A stretch of 64,000 bases of DNA, taken from the NCBI GenBank assembly GCA_028752905.1, contig JAQNBH010000012.1, positions 21,706,570 to 21,770,569 on the forward strand, given 5' to 3'. The translations under genes and the position numbers were made by a program. The first letter of the stretch is position 1, and each line of letters opens with the position of its first letter. Origin of the DNA: Cladorhizidae sp. MBARI D1340-BT2 (lineage: Eukaryota; Porifera; Demospongiae; Poecilosclerida; Cladorhizidae). This document shows, piece by piece, positions 24,001 to 36,880 of this stretch. A model generated the notes under the pieces. It was not told the origin of the DNA and did no database searches. It saw only the letters and a program-made list of their open reading frames with translations.

Positions 24001-25024
24001 ACCCAGCTTGGCCTCAAGCCAGTCTTCCAATCAGAGTGGGTGGTCTTGGTATTAGGCATGCTGTGCAGATTGCCCCATCAGCCTTCATGGCCTCGGCTGC
24101 TGCCTGTTGTGACCCGAGGCATCCTCCCTACACACCTGCAGTCTCTCCCACTCCAAAATCATGAAGAGGCTTTATTGCTGTGGTCAAAAGATCATGATTT
24201 TCCTTCACCTTCTGGTTCAGCAGCATGCCGCCAGAAGTCGTGGGATGCCTATCAAGTTTCCAAAGACGTGGAGTCCTTGCTAAGCAATGCCTCAGATAAC
24301 CTCACAAGAGCTAGGCTTTTGGCTGTCTCTGCTAGGGAATCTAGAGCATGGCTTCGTGCACCCCCAATCTCCAACTTTGGTTTGAGGATAGACGACGCAA
24401 CCATCAGGATTGCTGTTGGCCTTCGTTTGGGGTCCCCTCTTTGCCATCCCCACTTATGCCAGCACTGTGATGCGGAGGTGGACCATTTTGGTCTGCACAG
24501 TTTGAGCTGCAAGAAGAGTGAGGGTCGTCACTACCGACATTCCTCAATGAATAACATTATTCATAGGGCTATATCATCTGCTCAGGTGCTTCAAGGCTGG
24601 AACCGTCTGGACTCAGTCATATGGACGGCAAGCGTCCGGATGGAATCACCATGGTGCCATGGAAATGTGGGAAGCCCCTGGTCTGGGATGTGACCTGCCC
24701 CAACACTCTGACACAGTCCTATTGTGCTCAAGCTACCAGGAGCTCAGATGCAGTAGCTGCCATGGCTGAAGAGAAAAAGGAGGACAAGTACCACTGCCTT
24801 ACCAGGAACTATTTTTTGTGCCAGTTGCGGGTGCCATTGTCCCAAAGTCATTGGCCTTCCTAAAGGAACTTGGAAGGAAAATAAAGCGACACACCGGGGA
24901 AGAGAATTCACACCAATTTTTGATACGACAATTGTCTGTGGCGGTATATATATATATACAGAGAGGCAATGCTCTTGCAGTCATGGGGGCAATGGGAGGC
25001 TCGAGCGTGGACAGTCTTGTGTAA
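24001..25024 (+). pseudogene. Retroelement C-terminal region (RT-associated, zinc-finger and nuclease-like), broken
   Basis: A coherent protein is spread over three + frames. The first (to about 24615) includes TRARLLAVSARESRAWLRA, VGLRLGSPLC, and a CxxC-H-H-C cluster (CQHCDAEVDHFGLHSLSCKK). The second (about 24621-24800) has DGKRPDGITMVPW and LVWDVTCPNT. The third has FLKELGRKIKRHTGE and QRGNALAVMG. I know this arrangement as the C-terminal end of a widespread metazoan reverse-transcriptase polyprotein. The D...W-D-x-T core could be a PD-(D/E)XK-like nuclease; that is inference. A TA microsatellite at 24946-24958 is inserted in frame between SVAV and QRGNA. Confidence 0.7.
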
Positions 25025-25300
25025 TTATTATTGTTGTTATTGTTGTTGTTGTTTATAATAATAATATAAAATAATAATAATAATAAAACTAATAAAAAAA
25101 TTTAAAAAAATAATAAAAATAATAATAATAATAATAATAATAATATAACAAAATAATAATAATAATATAACAAAATAATAATAATAATAATAATACATGT
25201 ATAACAAAATAATAATAATAACAACAACAATAATAATATAACAATGTAATATAATAATAACAACAACAGCAACAACAATAATAGTACATGTAATAATTAA
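25025..25300 (+). repeat. (AAT)n-rich microsatellite
   Basis: Imperfect AAT/AAC repeats lie directly after the broken retroelement, possibly derived from its 3' tail. Confidence 0.9.
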
Positions 25301-26800
25301 TAAATCAATAGCACACTCTAGGTGTAGAGGTGGGATTCATGCTGTGGTCCTGATTTATATACCAAAATGCAGCCTGTTTAATATTATTTTGGCACACATG
25401 TAATTGTTTTGTAACTGACTGTGAAGTCCATCACCCCACCATAACTAGAGCATGCGAGTACATTTGTAAGAATGAAACTGCAGTATTTCTCATTAACATG
25501 CAGCCCATTCTCACTTGATTATGCAGCCATTCTTCCTCTGACTTCTAATCTGCTGCCTTGTCTTCACAGTGACAACCATCCTAAAATAAGCCCGCATTAT
25601 TTAAGGCAGGCGACTCGTTCATATTTTTTTATGTGTTTTAACAGGTGAATACACGATGCATACATAGATACACGCCAGCACGACAATACCAAGTTTTCTA
25701 TCCAATCACCCACTGAGGACTTGCCGCTCATCAACTACTTCCCTTATCACAATCCAGCCATTGCAGTATGACATCAATAATGTACAGATCAGTATAACTG
25801 TGTTAGGCCTACAGCTGTGCTAAGGTTAAGATAATGTCTCGAGGAACAGAATTCATTTGGTCCAGTAGGGCATCAGCTATTGTCACTCAACCAACTCTCA
25901 GTTGAATAGTTAATCAACTTGGAATTTACTCACTCCTGACATTTCAGCTAGATAGATGCTCTAGCCAAAACATCTGAGTAGAATAAAATAAAATTTCCCC
26001 CTTTCGCCATCACTCCTTCACTAGCCACTTAAGGAAGAGTGACCATTGGTCTCGGGGCCACCTTCCCGCTCTTGCCGTTGCTGTAGTTGGCGAGTAAAGC
26101 CCCGTTATAAGTTGGATGGTATTGAAATTAGAGGCTGGTAATGGTCGTCATAATGAGAAAATCGGTAAGTGAGAACGCTGACGGGAAAGGATGCTATCCA
26201 ACATAGCTGCTCAATTTATCAACAAGTTCTAGCTATGGAGGTGGGTTTGATGCACAAGCTTATCCGATATTGTAAAAAAAGAAAGTACCACTGCCACTCT
26301 CTATGGAATTGGCTACATGTTGACAGGAAGGATAACTGGTCAAATAGAGGCTATTGATGGAGAGCATACTGATACTGAGAGCTGTTAAGCATGCAACTAT
26401 CACACTTAAAACAAGTTCTTGTCAGCTTTTGCATGATCTTCCCTTTATATAGTACTCTGAGAATTCCTGCAGAAAGCACTTCTAATAACCTCACACTTAG
26501 GTCCATCTTCAAGAGAACCTGGTTACAAACTTAACCATGGGCATCATTAGGGGTGACCATTACCTGGTCTGAGCAGTTAGATGACTGCATGTGCACAATA
26601 GGTGAGTGAGCTGTAGGTCATTGGGAATAACATTGCACATTCAATGTTCCATTGAGTACCTATAGTATTGAGTTTTTAATACATAATTATAGAACCACTG
26701 TCAACAACAAAAAAGGCCTCAACTTATCGGGATTTTTTTTAAAACCTGGCTTGATCATCGAAAAGTTGTTATGTATTGTACTAATTGTCTGTTATTGTTC
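25301..26800. other. Intergenic; one copy of palindromic repeat family B; no gene
   Basis: About 25880-25985 carries a diverged copy of the inverted-repeat family described at 48029-48162 (ctagatagatgctctagcc, aaaacatctgag). The remaining sequence shows no supported coding region or RNA. Confidence 0.5.
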
Positions 26801-28745
26801 TTGTTGTATTATTATTAATAATTATTATTATTAATATTGTTATTATTTAATATTGTTATTATTATTATTATTATTAATTATAATTATCATCACTTTACAG
26901 TACACATGAATTACAGATGAGGTGACAGTGATATGAGGATGTAGTATTGTACTGATGGTCCACTAGAAACTCACTAGTAGCCAATAATAGTTTGAAATTA
27001 CAAGGGGAGGACAATTTGCACATGGACACTGAAAGTGGAAAGTGCACGAGTTATTGGAATCAAAAGTTTGTAATGAAATGATATGAAAATATGATTTTAG
27101 GAATATTAGACAATGACATGATCAATACATGGCAGAGAGTTCCATAGGTGAGGGAACCGATTAAAGAAGAAATGCTGACTTGATTGAGTGCAGAGTAATT
27201 TTACGTGGCCTGATCTTGTGCACGATGATGATAGAGTGAGGATGTTTAAGTGATCTGTAGGCTCTTTTAAAGATTTAACTAGCAAAGATATGTCATTCAG
27301 TTCAGGAACCATCATTAAGGGAAGAATAAATAGGGTGACTTATAGTCGGATTTGTAGTCATTAAAGTACAAATTTGGTAGCTCTTCTTTATATTGAATAA
27401 AATCTTTCTTCAGGTGAGGATGCCAGATAGGAGAATTTTGGCACTCATCGAGTCACAATGATTGAAAGTATGACGTAGAAGGCTTAAGGTCCGATAGGCT
27501 TTTGAGATAGTGTTTGATACATGATGGTTCCACGTTAGGGCACTTGAAATGATTGCACCTAGATAGATCTTCAACACTATTTTTTTTGGAGTTGATGCAA
27601 ATGTCAACCTAGAGTCAACAGCAGGCACTTTTGAAGGTGAGATTTTAAAAGAGAGATGCCAATCAGTTGACCATTTTGATTGAGGATAAATCATTTTGAA
27701 GAACATCAGAAACTGATGTGATACCTTTAAAACACTTGGTATCATCTGCACATAAGAGTAGAGAAGATGAAGAAATGGTAGCTGGAATGTCATTTATGTA
27801 GATCAAAAATAGTAACGGACGCCTTGCGGAACACCGGAACTGACTGGAAGTAGATCAGAGTGGTTATTATTATTTAGTGATACCATTTGACAGCGAGTGT
27901 TTAAGTATTACTCTGAATCAATGCCACAGCTCTGCTGTATACCAGAACACCACAGTTTGAAAAGGCTCTTGATGAGGAACACTATCAAAAGCTTTAATGT
28001 AGTCCAAGTACTAATTGAGATTTCTCATTAAATTAAGTGAAAATGTCTGCACTGTTGACTAAACTAAGCAACTGTTGAGTTGTTAAAATGTCCCAATATA
28101 TAATGAATCCCATAAGCTTTGTGTCCGTTCCATGACAAGAGAAATACAACAGAGAAGGGAGATGGGTCTGTAGTTTCTAACTGATGATTTGTCCCCAGAC
28201 TTGTGTATGGGGTGATAACGTGAACACGCCAGTCTTTGGGGATTTGAGTTCGAGTTTGACTTGGAATAAACAGGTGTGTGACAGGCACAAATATTGCAGG
28301 AGCGATGGACTTCAACAATCTCGGTCCAAGACTATCCGAACCAGTGGCCTTAGATGTGTCTAATTTGGAGTACACATCGGAGTCAGATATGTGAATTTTG
28401 TCAAGGGTGGATGATGGTGATGGTGTGGTCTCCAAAGGGGAAGACGGTACAAACTTGTGGTATGTAGTGAATGAAAATATAGATTTGCCTTTGCCTTTTT
28501 AGATGTTGCACAAATGGACAGAGTAGGAGGAATAGAGTTGTTCCTGGTGGCACGATTGATATGACTAGAGCACTTGGATGTGTTTTTAAATGAGAAGATC
28601 TTTTATCAGATTTGTTTCGAAAGCTGATTTAGCATTGATTGAGGACTTAACAATCTCTTAAAAAGTATGAAGCTTCAGCAGGTTACTTGGGGAAGGACGC
28701 AAATTGCATTTCCTTGTCAGTGATGAGGCCATTTAATTGATGTTT
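26801..28745 (-). pseudogene. CR1-like non-LTR retrotransposon, 5'-truncated copy
   Basis: On the minus strand, from 28745 down, the following appear in order: a linker segment (INGLITDKEMQFAS-type frames), SDVYSKLDTSKATGSDSLG, PKDWRVHVITP, YLDYIKAFDSVPHQE (palm motif A), CADDTKCFKG (catalytic DD intact, about 27735-27760), KVPAVDSRLTFASTPKKI and a C-terminal RLPH-type tail. It ends in an (ATT)n run at 26805-26880, the element's 3' tail. Stops and frameshifts interrupt it. The same family is present in the opposite orientation at 42190-45475. Confidence 0.88.
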
Positions 28746-28853
28746 GAGTTGGGGGTGGGGTGGGAGTAATCCACTTAGGTCACATAGATTATCTCTCATT
28801 ACACCCAACTTAAGCTTCAAAAGAGAAAATGTTTACTTGAGTTTTCTCGGTCA

Positions 28854-28924
<71 letters not shown>

Positions 28925-29985
28925 AGCTTGGAGTGTACAGTTAGTTTGAATAGGTGTGAATCAGAGTGAGCGAATTCTCGCTTTCATAAACAGGCTTTTA
29001 TTGGTTTATTCTAATTAGTGAGCCGGTGCCTGATATTAGAATTTGGGGGAAATGTGATGACCAAACAACTTGAAAGTTAACTTCGATTTAACGGGCTATG
29101 CCAGGGCTAAACCCAGAAGCCCTGTTCTAACGACACCAATAATACTCCTCAGACAACCATACTTTCACATGCACATTTCTGTTTCACAGAATGTCAACCT
29201 TGCAACAATTTGGAATCTGACAGAGCATCTAGCCGAAATGTCGGGAGAGTAAATTTGAAGTTGATTATTGGGAAGTTCAGCAACTTTTGCCACAACAATC
29301 CAAATTACACGATAACATCTAAAGATCAGTAGTGCAATGGCCTTCAGCTATGCTAGGGCTAAGACAATAGAACCAATATGACCTCATCTAGGATTTCATT
29401 ACTCTCTCTCTACCGTTATCATGCCTTCCTATTCAATGCCCACTAGCATTCATTACTAGTATTTCTCCAAACCTGGAAACTCACCAATCTCTGTGGAGGC
29501 AAGCATTACTGTGACTATTTGCAAGCTGGAAACCTTTTTTGTGAAAATGTTTGGCCTGGGACGTTTGACTGTGGGAGTGATAGTCCACTACAAACATACC
29601 GTGCAATAGCAACTCGCCTGCTACCCCCGGTGTGTTTCAATCCCACAAGGCCATGTTGAAAGATAAAATGGTTTGAGACATATTGGAACTTTTCACAGGC
29701 TATTGGCAGCTCACATTTAACTATAACACATCCTGGTGAGAATGGATCTGACTATTATAATCTTATAACTGCAAGGAATACTGCTCGATCGTTATGCAAG
29801 CCATGATTGATTTCGGCTTGTTTATGGATGTGTATATTGGTTGGCCAGGTTAAGTGCATGATGCAAGGATATTTTTTCAACTCCATCTTCTATAGAAAAG
29901 GAATAAGTGTCACTCTCTCTCCAGACTGGAAAAGAAACATTTCTGGAGTAGATGATATGCAATTACATGCCACATTTTATTAATT
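28746..29985. other. Intergenic with (CT)n microsatellite and family-B repeat copy
   Basis: At 28855-28923 there is a perfect (CT)34-type microsatellite. At about 29210-29275 a family-B copy is seen (agagcatctagccgaaatgt, ttgaagttgattattg). No gene is supported. Confidence 0.6.
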
Positions 29986-31270
29986 ATTCCTGATGAAGTC
30001 GAAACATTGAGAAATTAAATTTCAGAAGTTAATTATTGAGGTCATTGTAACTACCTTCATTTCCTTTGCTATGTTCAGGTTCTAGCAACCCTGGGTGAGC
30101 CTGCATATACCTGTCGCTCATGGCTAATGAAACCCCATCGTGACAGTAGCTACACAGTCTTAAAAAAAACACTATAACACTCTGCACAGCAGCAAGGATG
30201 GTGGTGGGGAATGCATGGGGTGAGCTGAATGCTGGAAATGCTTTTCAAGAATGTTTGTTGCCACTCGTGTGACACATCAGAACACGTGTGAAATGTGTGG
30301 CGATGCTTTTCTGAATGAGTGGGATACCCAAAGATTATCCAAGTGCCTATCAGGCCTACCCGTCTGGCCATGGGTCATCTAGAACCTGCACTGAGGGGAA
30401 AATGGTATGCGATGCTATTATGTAGTATTTTTCTTGTAAAAGAAATATTGTTATTATCTGTGTAGGGTGCATGACTCAGAGGAAATCAGATAGAGATGTA
30501 CATGACCCACAAATTTGATGAGTAAAAGCCAACATCATGCGTTGCATGCATTCTTCATGGTATCTCTCTTGCTCCCTCTCTTCTCTACCTCAGCCTCCAA
30601 TACCATGTTCCTCCTCTAGTTCTCTGCTAGGAACTCTGGCAGCTGCGTATTTAGACCTCCCGTGATTGCAATAAGCTCTGCAGAATGATCTCCATCCCTC
30701 TGCCTCTGCTACCTGCATGATGCACCTAGGTGTGAAGGACTCCAGGAGAAAAGAGACAGATGGCTGACAACTCTTGTAGTAAGTACTGTAACTCAGTATG
30801 CAATCAATCAATACCAATCAACAAGGCATTGATAAAATTACACCACCATGAACTCTCCTGCACAAACTTACACACAAACATCTACTGCAAGCAATCAATA
30901 TCCATCAACAAATCAATTCATACATTCAACAGCTATTGTTTCCAACATACACAACTTGCATCTACCCACAGTCCATCACCACCAATCAACAACATATTCA
31001 GAAACAACCACAAGCCATTGTTCATTACAGTAGGCCAATTAATAACTGGCACGGTTAATTAAGGCAAACAGAAACTGTGTAGCTCATCTTCCCCGAATGG
31101 TACTTACCCCACGACCATCACTGGGGGGGTACTTACCCCACGACCATCACTGGGTTCAGCACTCCCAGCACCACCTGAGCACCAGTAGTCTATATCAGGG
31201 CTCCTGAAGTTTCAGCGCTACAAGGCCTAGCACTAGCTGGAATTCCACCATGCCTGACAATACTTGACAA
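29986..31270. other. Intergenic; short family-B copy; unidentified minus-strand frame
   Basis: At 29988-30050, ctgatgaagtcgaaacattg with ttaattattgaggtcattg is a further family-B copy. The minus-strand frame around 30620-30760 (QVAEAEGWRSF) is open but not recognised. A 31-bp direct repeat with acttaccccacgaccatcac occurs at 31101-31155. Confidence 0.45.
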
Positions 31271-31314
31271 TGCAGTACCATCTTGTCCTCTGTTACCACC
31301 ATCTCTGTCACCAA

Positions 31315-31560
31315 CACCACCATCTCCTCTCTACCATCACCTCCACTGCCATCACCTCCACTACCATCACCTCCACTACCATAACCTCCACTACCATCAC
31401 CTCCACTACCATCACCTCCACTACCATCACCTCCACCACCATCACCTCCACTACCATCACCTCCACTACCATCACCTCCACTACCATCACCTCCACCACC
31501 ATCACCTCCACTACCATCACCTCCACTACCATCACCTCCACTAGCAGCAGCTTCTCCTCC
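31315..31560 (+). repeat. 15-bp tandem repeat, ~15 copies
   Basis: The unit is ccatcacctccacta. Its length is a multiple of three, so both strands show open low-complexity frames (TITST or VEVMV). There is no splice or start context to suggest it is expressed. Confidence 0.92.
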
Positions 31561-31605
31561 ACCTCTTCCAGAACTACCACCATCTCCACCACTGTAGGAA
31601 CGTGA

Positions 31606-32125
31606 TTATCCCAGAAATTGCCCAATATTGGGAATGATGATATAAAGAGGTACACCCCTATACTCTGTGCCAGTGGTGATTACTTGAAGTTATATATTTG
31701 CCATTTTCCTATGCACTCAAGGGCATCCTCCTCTGTGGAACCTACAGACAAGTGCAGCTTGGATATCACCGTGTTCTTGATACCAAACACAACTACATTC
31801 GAGTGATTACACAGTGAATACTTGCCTTGTACATTATCTCAATAGCAAAACTCTGGATCAGCAACATTGGACATGATCCAATGAGATCTATTTGACCATA
31901 AAAAGAACAAGTTCCTTCTCTGCTGCTCACTAAATTTGAATCCTTAGCCTGCGAGGTTAATAGTTCAAGTAGCTATATACCTTCACTGATATACTAACGT
32001 GTTTCAATTTTCAGCTCATAATTTAATCTTGATACTGCTGAGCCTACAGCATAGTATGGCAGTAACTAACATTAATAACATTATCAACAGTACTTGATTA
32101 ACAATAGCTAAGGGTATCCGGCTGT
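31606..32125. other. Intergenic, no gene seen
   Basis: Unique-looking sequence without recognised motifs. It ends in a poly-G run at 32131-32142 that borders the LINE relic. Confidence 0.5.
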
Positions 32126-32129
32126 TCCA

Positions 32130-33215
32130 GGAGGGGGGGGGGGGAGCAAAGATCATTCATCAGCTCACCATACAACAGTTTCTTTCTCCTCTGCCACCAC
32201 TTCCCTACCCAAACATAACACACTCACCCACCTCCTCCATCACTGCATCACTTTCTCCCTCCACACCTTTTCCCAACAGCAATGCCATCTTACCATCCTT
32301 ACCCACTCTTCCAGCCACTGTTCAGCCCCTACAATTCTGCACACCTCATCCACCAGTACCAGTCGATCCCTCTCGAATTATCTGCACATAACCAAGAAAT
32401 GTTCCACAACTTACCCTGCTTCACTATCACATGATCTCTCATCCCCAATTATCCCACATCTCTTCTTATCCTCTAACAACCCAGCTGATGCAGTCCTCAG
32501 TCTAAATTGCAACTGCACACCTTCCTGACCATGCATGGACCTCACATACCTCTCCAACCACCCTGCACCATTGTTTGCCAATTCATAAAACTTCAGCGTA
32601 CTCTTGTCGGTTACTTCCTCCTCCCAATCCTTCTCATTCCTCACCTTCATTTTTCTCTTCCCCTTACGTACTGACATAACCTCATTGTTTATCTCTTATT
32701 TCCTTCTCAAGATCTCATATTTTTCCCACCATCTGATTCCTCCATCCTCTCTCAGTTTATTTACAACTATTTTCACCAATCTGCTCTATTCCAAACCACC
32801 AATCCCTTTCCCCCCAAAAAACAAACCTTCATCTCTTCCCTCCTCTCCTCTAGCTTCCTCCGCCCCATATCTCCCCATATTTGCCACTCCTGCTACTGTA
32901 TTACTTGCCCCCAATAATCTCCTACCCACTCTCATCTGTGCTGACTCCAACTTCTTGCAAGCATTATGTCCTCCTGTCCACCACACTTCGGCTGCATGCT
33001 CCATACTAGGTCTCACTAGAAGCTCCCACACCATTCTTCCTCTGTCTACTTCCACCTGTCCATTCAATCTACTCATCTATGTCACCTTTCCAACCCACTC
33101 TTCTGCCTTCTTTGCCATCTTCTCTAACCCTCTTAGCTTCCTATCAAACCATACTCCCAGGTACTTGAATTCTTCGACCTCTTCCAATATCATTATTGTC
33201 AACCATTCTTGAGTT
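32130..33215 (-). pseudogene. LINE reverse transcriptase C-terminal relic (non-CR1 lineage)
   Basis: The minus strand reads EEFKYLGVWFDRKLRGLEKM, AKKAEEWVGKV, then (after one stop) MSRLNGQVEVDRGRMVWELL and PSMEHAAEVWW. Further on are ESAQMRVGRRLLGASNTVAGV and DKSTLKFYELANN, then LRTASAGLLEDKKRCG, VEHFLVMC and RDRLVLVDEVCR. This is the order of a LINE RT thumb and its zinc-finger-like C-terminal region. Few stops interrupt it, so it is younger than the other relics. The upstream RT core is absent. I cannot name the clade. Confidence 0.8.
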
Positions 33216-34185
33216 AAGATACATTTTATGCTGCAGTTTCATTATATACCCATTGAGAAATGGACGAGGAGAAATGGACGAGAAGAAACATGAATGACAG
33301 GTTTCCCATACAAGTGCATTGACATAAATGTTTCTAACCAGCCAATTGGTTTCCTTACTAAATAATTTTTATATCGGCTGAAAGCTCTTTTTTCTCTCTA
33401 TCGTACGAATGATTCTTTTTCTCTTTTCTCATGAGATAGAGTCCAATCTGTGTGCTCACTTCACATGCTAGTATTGAAAATGGGTTAGCAGGAGAAATAA
33501 ATTGTTCATTCATTTACAGTATTTGTGGTTATTCTACCGCCAAATGTTGATGACCACCCTTAGGGTGTAAAGTAATTTCTAAGTGTTTTTAAATGACATC
33601 AGTGCTATTGCAAGTAATTAAAACATGGTTGATTGGAATACCACTATGCAAATAATTGCAAAGCACACAGAACAGGCTATCTTTTGATACCAAAATTATT
33701 GAAAATGGATGAAAATGGAGCATTAAAAACCTTTTTTTAACACAAAACACAAAAACGGCAGGTCCTCCCTAGTGTACATTGTAGGCATTAATTGTAGGGG
33801 CTGGACAGTGGCTGGATGAATATGGAAGAGTGGGTAGGAATCGAAAGGTGGCATTGCTGTTGGGGAAAGGTGTGGAGGGAGTAAGTGATGGTAGTAATCG
33901 AGGAGGTGGTTAGGTGAATATGTATCGAGTAGGGAAGTGGTGGCAGAGGAGAAAGGATCTGATGGCTTTGGTCCCCTCCCCTCCCACCTCTTTGAAGAGT
34001 TGCCATTATTATTATTGCAATTATTACATGTGCTGTTGCTGTTATTAGTGTTAATTAATTTTTTATTTAGTGCCCATTGTGCTGTATGTGGTGGCTTTAA
34101 GAGGCTCAACAGTGCCTTTGGACTAGGTCATAATATAGAACAGTGTTGCAGTATCTGGTGATCAGTTCTCAGTCACCCCCGGTTA
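33216..34185. other. Intergenic, no supported feature
   Basis: A short direct repeat (aaatggacgag) occurs at 33256-33285. A minus-strand frame at 33723-34109 is open for 128 codons but shows no domain and biased composition, so it is not called. Confidence 0.45.
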
Positions 34186-34189
34186 CCAA

Positions 34190-35120
34190 ACTAGGGTATA
34201 GCCCATGGAGTCACTGTCGATAATCGGCTGAGAAGGCCGTTCATTTTAGCATAAAATTTAATAGTACCAGAAACAGTGAGTGTTATTGGAATAGTTAGCC
34301 ATGGTGGTATTAGTTGACTGTGTTTTGCTATGATCTGCTGGTGGAGTCACTGTATCCTAGTATACAGTGACCTACCACGGGATGGAGTGATCATCGATAA
34401 TCGGCCGTTCATTTTAGCATAAATAGTACCAGAAACAGTGAGGCATCTGTTTATTGGAATAGTTATCCATGGTGGTATTAGTTGTGTCCTATCTGAGGAT
34501 GGAGTGCAGGTGAGTAAGGAAACAGCGACCCCTGTACTTGACTGTGCCTTGCTATCCATGATCTGCCGAAGATGCAGTTCATTTTATATACTATGATTTC
34601 AGTGAAGCAGACAGCTGAGAATTGCATTTTAGAATAGCTAGGGTGAAATATTTGTCTTACTTAGTTGTGACCTATCTGAGAATGTAGAGTACATTTGAAG
34701 GAGAGAAGAGTGACCCCTCCTCCCTCATGGAGTACCTCCCCCCAGTTTCATGTGACCTGTCTAAGCAGGTGTCGCAGCAGGTGCAGTGCATGACAGGTGT
34801 TGCGGTATATGGTGACCCTCCTCCTTTAAAAGGCCCCTGGGGGTCATATCAATGACCCCAGGTCCTGACCTACCATGGGATGGAGTGACCCGAGTCTTCC
34901 TGTTCTGAGGAGGCTGTTCATTTGTGCATAAATAAATTAGATTTCAACAAAGCAGACATCATTCTAGTGTAGCTAGACCATAATATTTGTCTCACTAAGT
35001 TGTGACTTATCTGAGGATGGAGCACATTTGAATGAGAAAACAATAGCCCCCTGTGCAGTTGCCTACCTCTGGATGGAGTGACCTCACCCTAGTATTATTA
35101 CAGTAGATATTTCAATAAAA
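34190..35120 (+). repeat. Diverged ~200-300-bp tandem repeats
   Basis: At least four diverged copies share ordered words: gacctaccatgggatggagt, ttcattttagcataaa, agtaccagaaacagtgag and gtgacctatctgaggatgga. They read as an old tandem duplication. No coding content is seen. Confidence 0.7.
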
Positions 35121-35249
35121 GCAAACTTCTTTGGACATATAATAGCTAAGCATTACAATCTCTGCAAAACCAGTGCTCAGTGCTGTTGGTTAGTGAGGTC
35201 TCAAGTTCTACACACTGTAAGTGGCACCACTCCTCACAATTGTCACACT

Positions 35250-35761
35250 AAATCATGTTCCCAAATGTCTCTGGCATCTTACACGAGCAATAGATATGAA
35301 TAGAGGTATATGGGGGGGGGGGCAATGTTTTCGTTGAAAATGCTTTTCTTTTAGTAGAGGGAATGGTAGTAACTTCCCATGGCTAAACCAATCGAATAAA
35401 TGACTTGGCATTATTTCTTGGTTGAATTGCATATCTTCAATGGCATCACCCCTGGCCATATGCAATAACAAAGGCACCAGTCACTTGCACCCTTTTGCTG
35501 TCGCACCTCTGGGACATGGACAATTAAGTGTGTCTCCACCGTACCTCCCAGGTCTACGATGAACAAATGGTAGATTATTGCTAGCTGGTGAGTCAATGAT
35601 AGACTCATGCCACTCTCCACCCACTTGCTGTCCAAGACAGCTACTTCTGTATGCCTACTGTCAGACGTAACCCAGTGGTTGCCATTGATGTTATGGATTT
35701 TGATTAAATGGCTTTGTACATGAGAGAAACTATCATTTTGAACCAAAAGTGAGGACTGCAA
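35250..35761 (-). pseudogene. Ulp1/SENP-like cysteine protease fragment of a mobile element
   Basis: The minus strand encodes INGNHWVTSDSRHTEVAVLD, where the His of N-H-W is the expected catalytic histidine of C48 peptidases and the Asp of VLDSKW is the expected aspartate. Then come VRQQKGASDW-CLCY, where the catalytic segment is normally Q-x-G-x-x-D-C-G, and, after a frameshift, AIEDMQFNQEIMPSHLFDWF. The order fits a Ulp1-like domain. The Cys position reads WC here and the frame is broken, so it is inactive. Integrase fragments lie upstream on the same strand. Confidence 0.7.
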
Positions 35762-36039
35762 CAGGGAAGTATTTAGTGCTCATTTGGAATAAGTTTCTGT
35801 ACGATAATGTGCTCATCAGTTGGCCATTTTCTAGTTTCCAGCTTCTTCTTCATTATTTCTGTAAACTTTCTCTGGAATAAAAAATACTACTAGTACATAG
35901 TTACAATAATTCTAAGGTGATCCAAATGCATGGCATATTCAATTTCTGCCTGCATGTACACTTTAATAAGCAACATTCATGAGATCACCACTTACACATC
36001 AGCAGAAACCTCATGATTTACTCAGTCTTCCTTTATTTC

Positions 36040-36260
36040 TGTGCATTGTTTGCAGATAATTCTCTCCTCACTTTCAGTCTGTCAGCATTGCCAAGACTGA
36101 CAAGGATAATGTCAGACTTGTGAGGTTATGCAACCGGAAAAGCTTTTGACCCTTTTGTTCGACAGTTTCGTATGGGCCACTCCATTTAGGAAACATTTTG
36201 TCTCCTTTCCACTGTCCCGCTTAGAATTCCTCATGAGAACATGAGAACCAACTTCAAATT
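36040..36260 (-). pseudogene. Integrase C-terminal segment of the same mobile element
   Basis: The minus strand gives FEVGSHVLM, RNSKRDSGKETKCFLNG, and a following NADRLKVRRE tail. This resembles the basic SH3-like C-terminal region of retrovirus-type integrases (V-G-x-x-V-L-x-x-N-x-R...G-K...W-x-G-P). It lies between the integrase core relic (37.4-37.8 kb) and the Ulp1-like fragment. Confidence 0.6.
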
Positions 36261-36679
36261 CCTATATACACATAAAATTATACATGCATGTATATATGTT
36301 AACTATTGCAAGCAACCCAGCTAAACTGGCTAATCTCATTTAGCAATTAGCTCATTAGGCTTGCCAGTTTCAAGTGGTTCTAATTTTGTATTTACACTAC
36401 ACAACCCAACAGCTGTTTGTGTACAAGGTTTGTGGTGTATACAAGTAAATATGTGGTAAGACAGTGTACACTGTTTAAAACCCAGCTTATGTACTGTACT
36501 TTAAGCAAAGAAAGGACTGAGCCATTACTCGGAAGAAGCTAACATAATATTCCCCGGTTTAGTTTATTATAATACACTGTAGTTATGCGTGCTCATGTGA
36601 TGCTGTATAAATTATTACCATTGCAGTAGTGTTTGTTTGAGTAATAGCAAATTTACCAATCCCAACACCCCTACAGGCC

Positions 36680-36880
36680 TATTGGGATTAGCAAGGTTGC
36701 ACTGTGTTACATCCTGTAACTTCCTCTTTGCAACATAATCCTTTTTCATTGGGGTTGGGCTAGGGTTTTTGGGTGAGCAAGCTCAGGAAGTGACCTACTA
36801 GGAAAAAACCCGACCCGGACAGCACTTGAACCTGCAACCTCCAACTTACATGGCTGATGCTCTAACCATTAAGCCAGTTA
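36680..36880 (-). mobile_element. tRNA-derived SINE (tRNA-Thr-like head)
   Basis: On the minus strand a tRNA-like head runs from about 36880 to 36815. The A-box region is ggcttaatggttagagc, the anticodon arm is tcagc-catgtaa-gttgg (TGT in the anticodon position, threonine type), and the B-box-like word is ggttcaagtgc. The acceptor stem is not convincing and the body continues as non-tRNA sequence, so this is a SINE or tRNA pseudogene and not a working tRNA. Confidence 0.65.

Noticed and set aside
31264..31655. Thr/Ile/Ser-repeat ORF and its antisense Val/Met ORF
   Set aside because: 15-bp tandem repeat read in a unit-preserving frame; both strands are equally open.
36815..36880. Functional tRNA-Thr gene
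   Set aside because: The acceptor stem cannot be formed convincingly and the B-box is degenerate; SINE or pseudogene is more likely.
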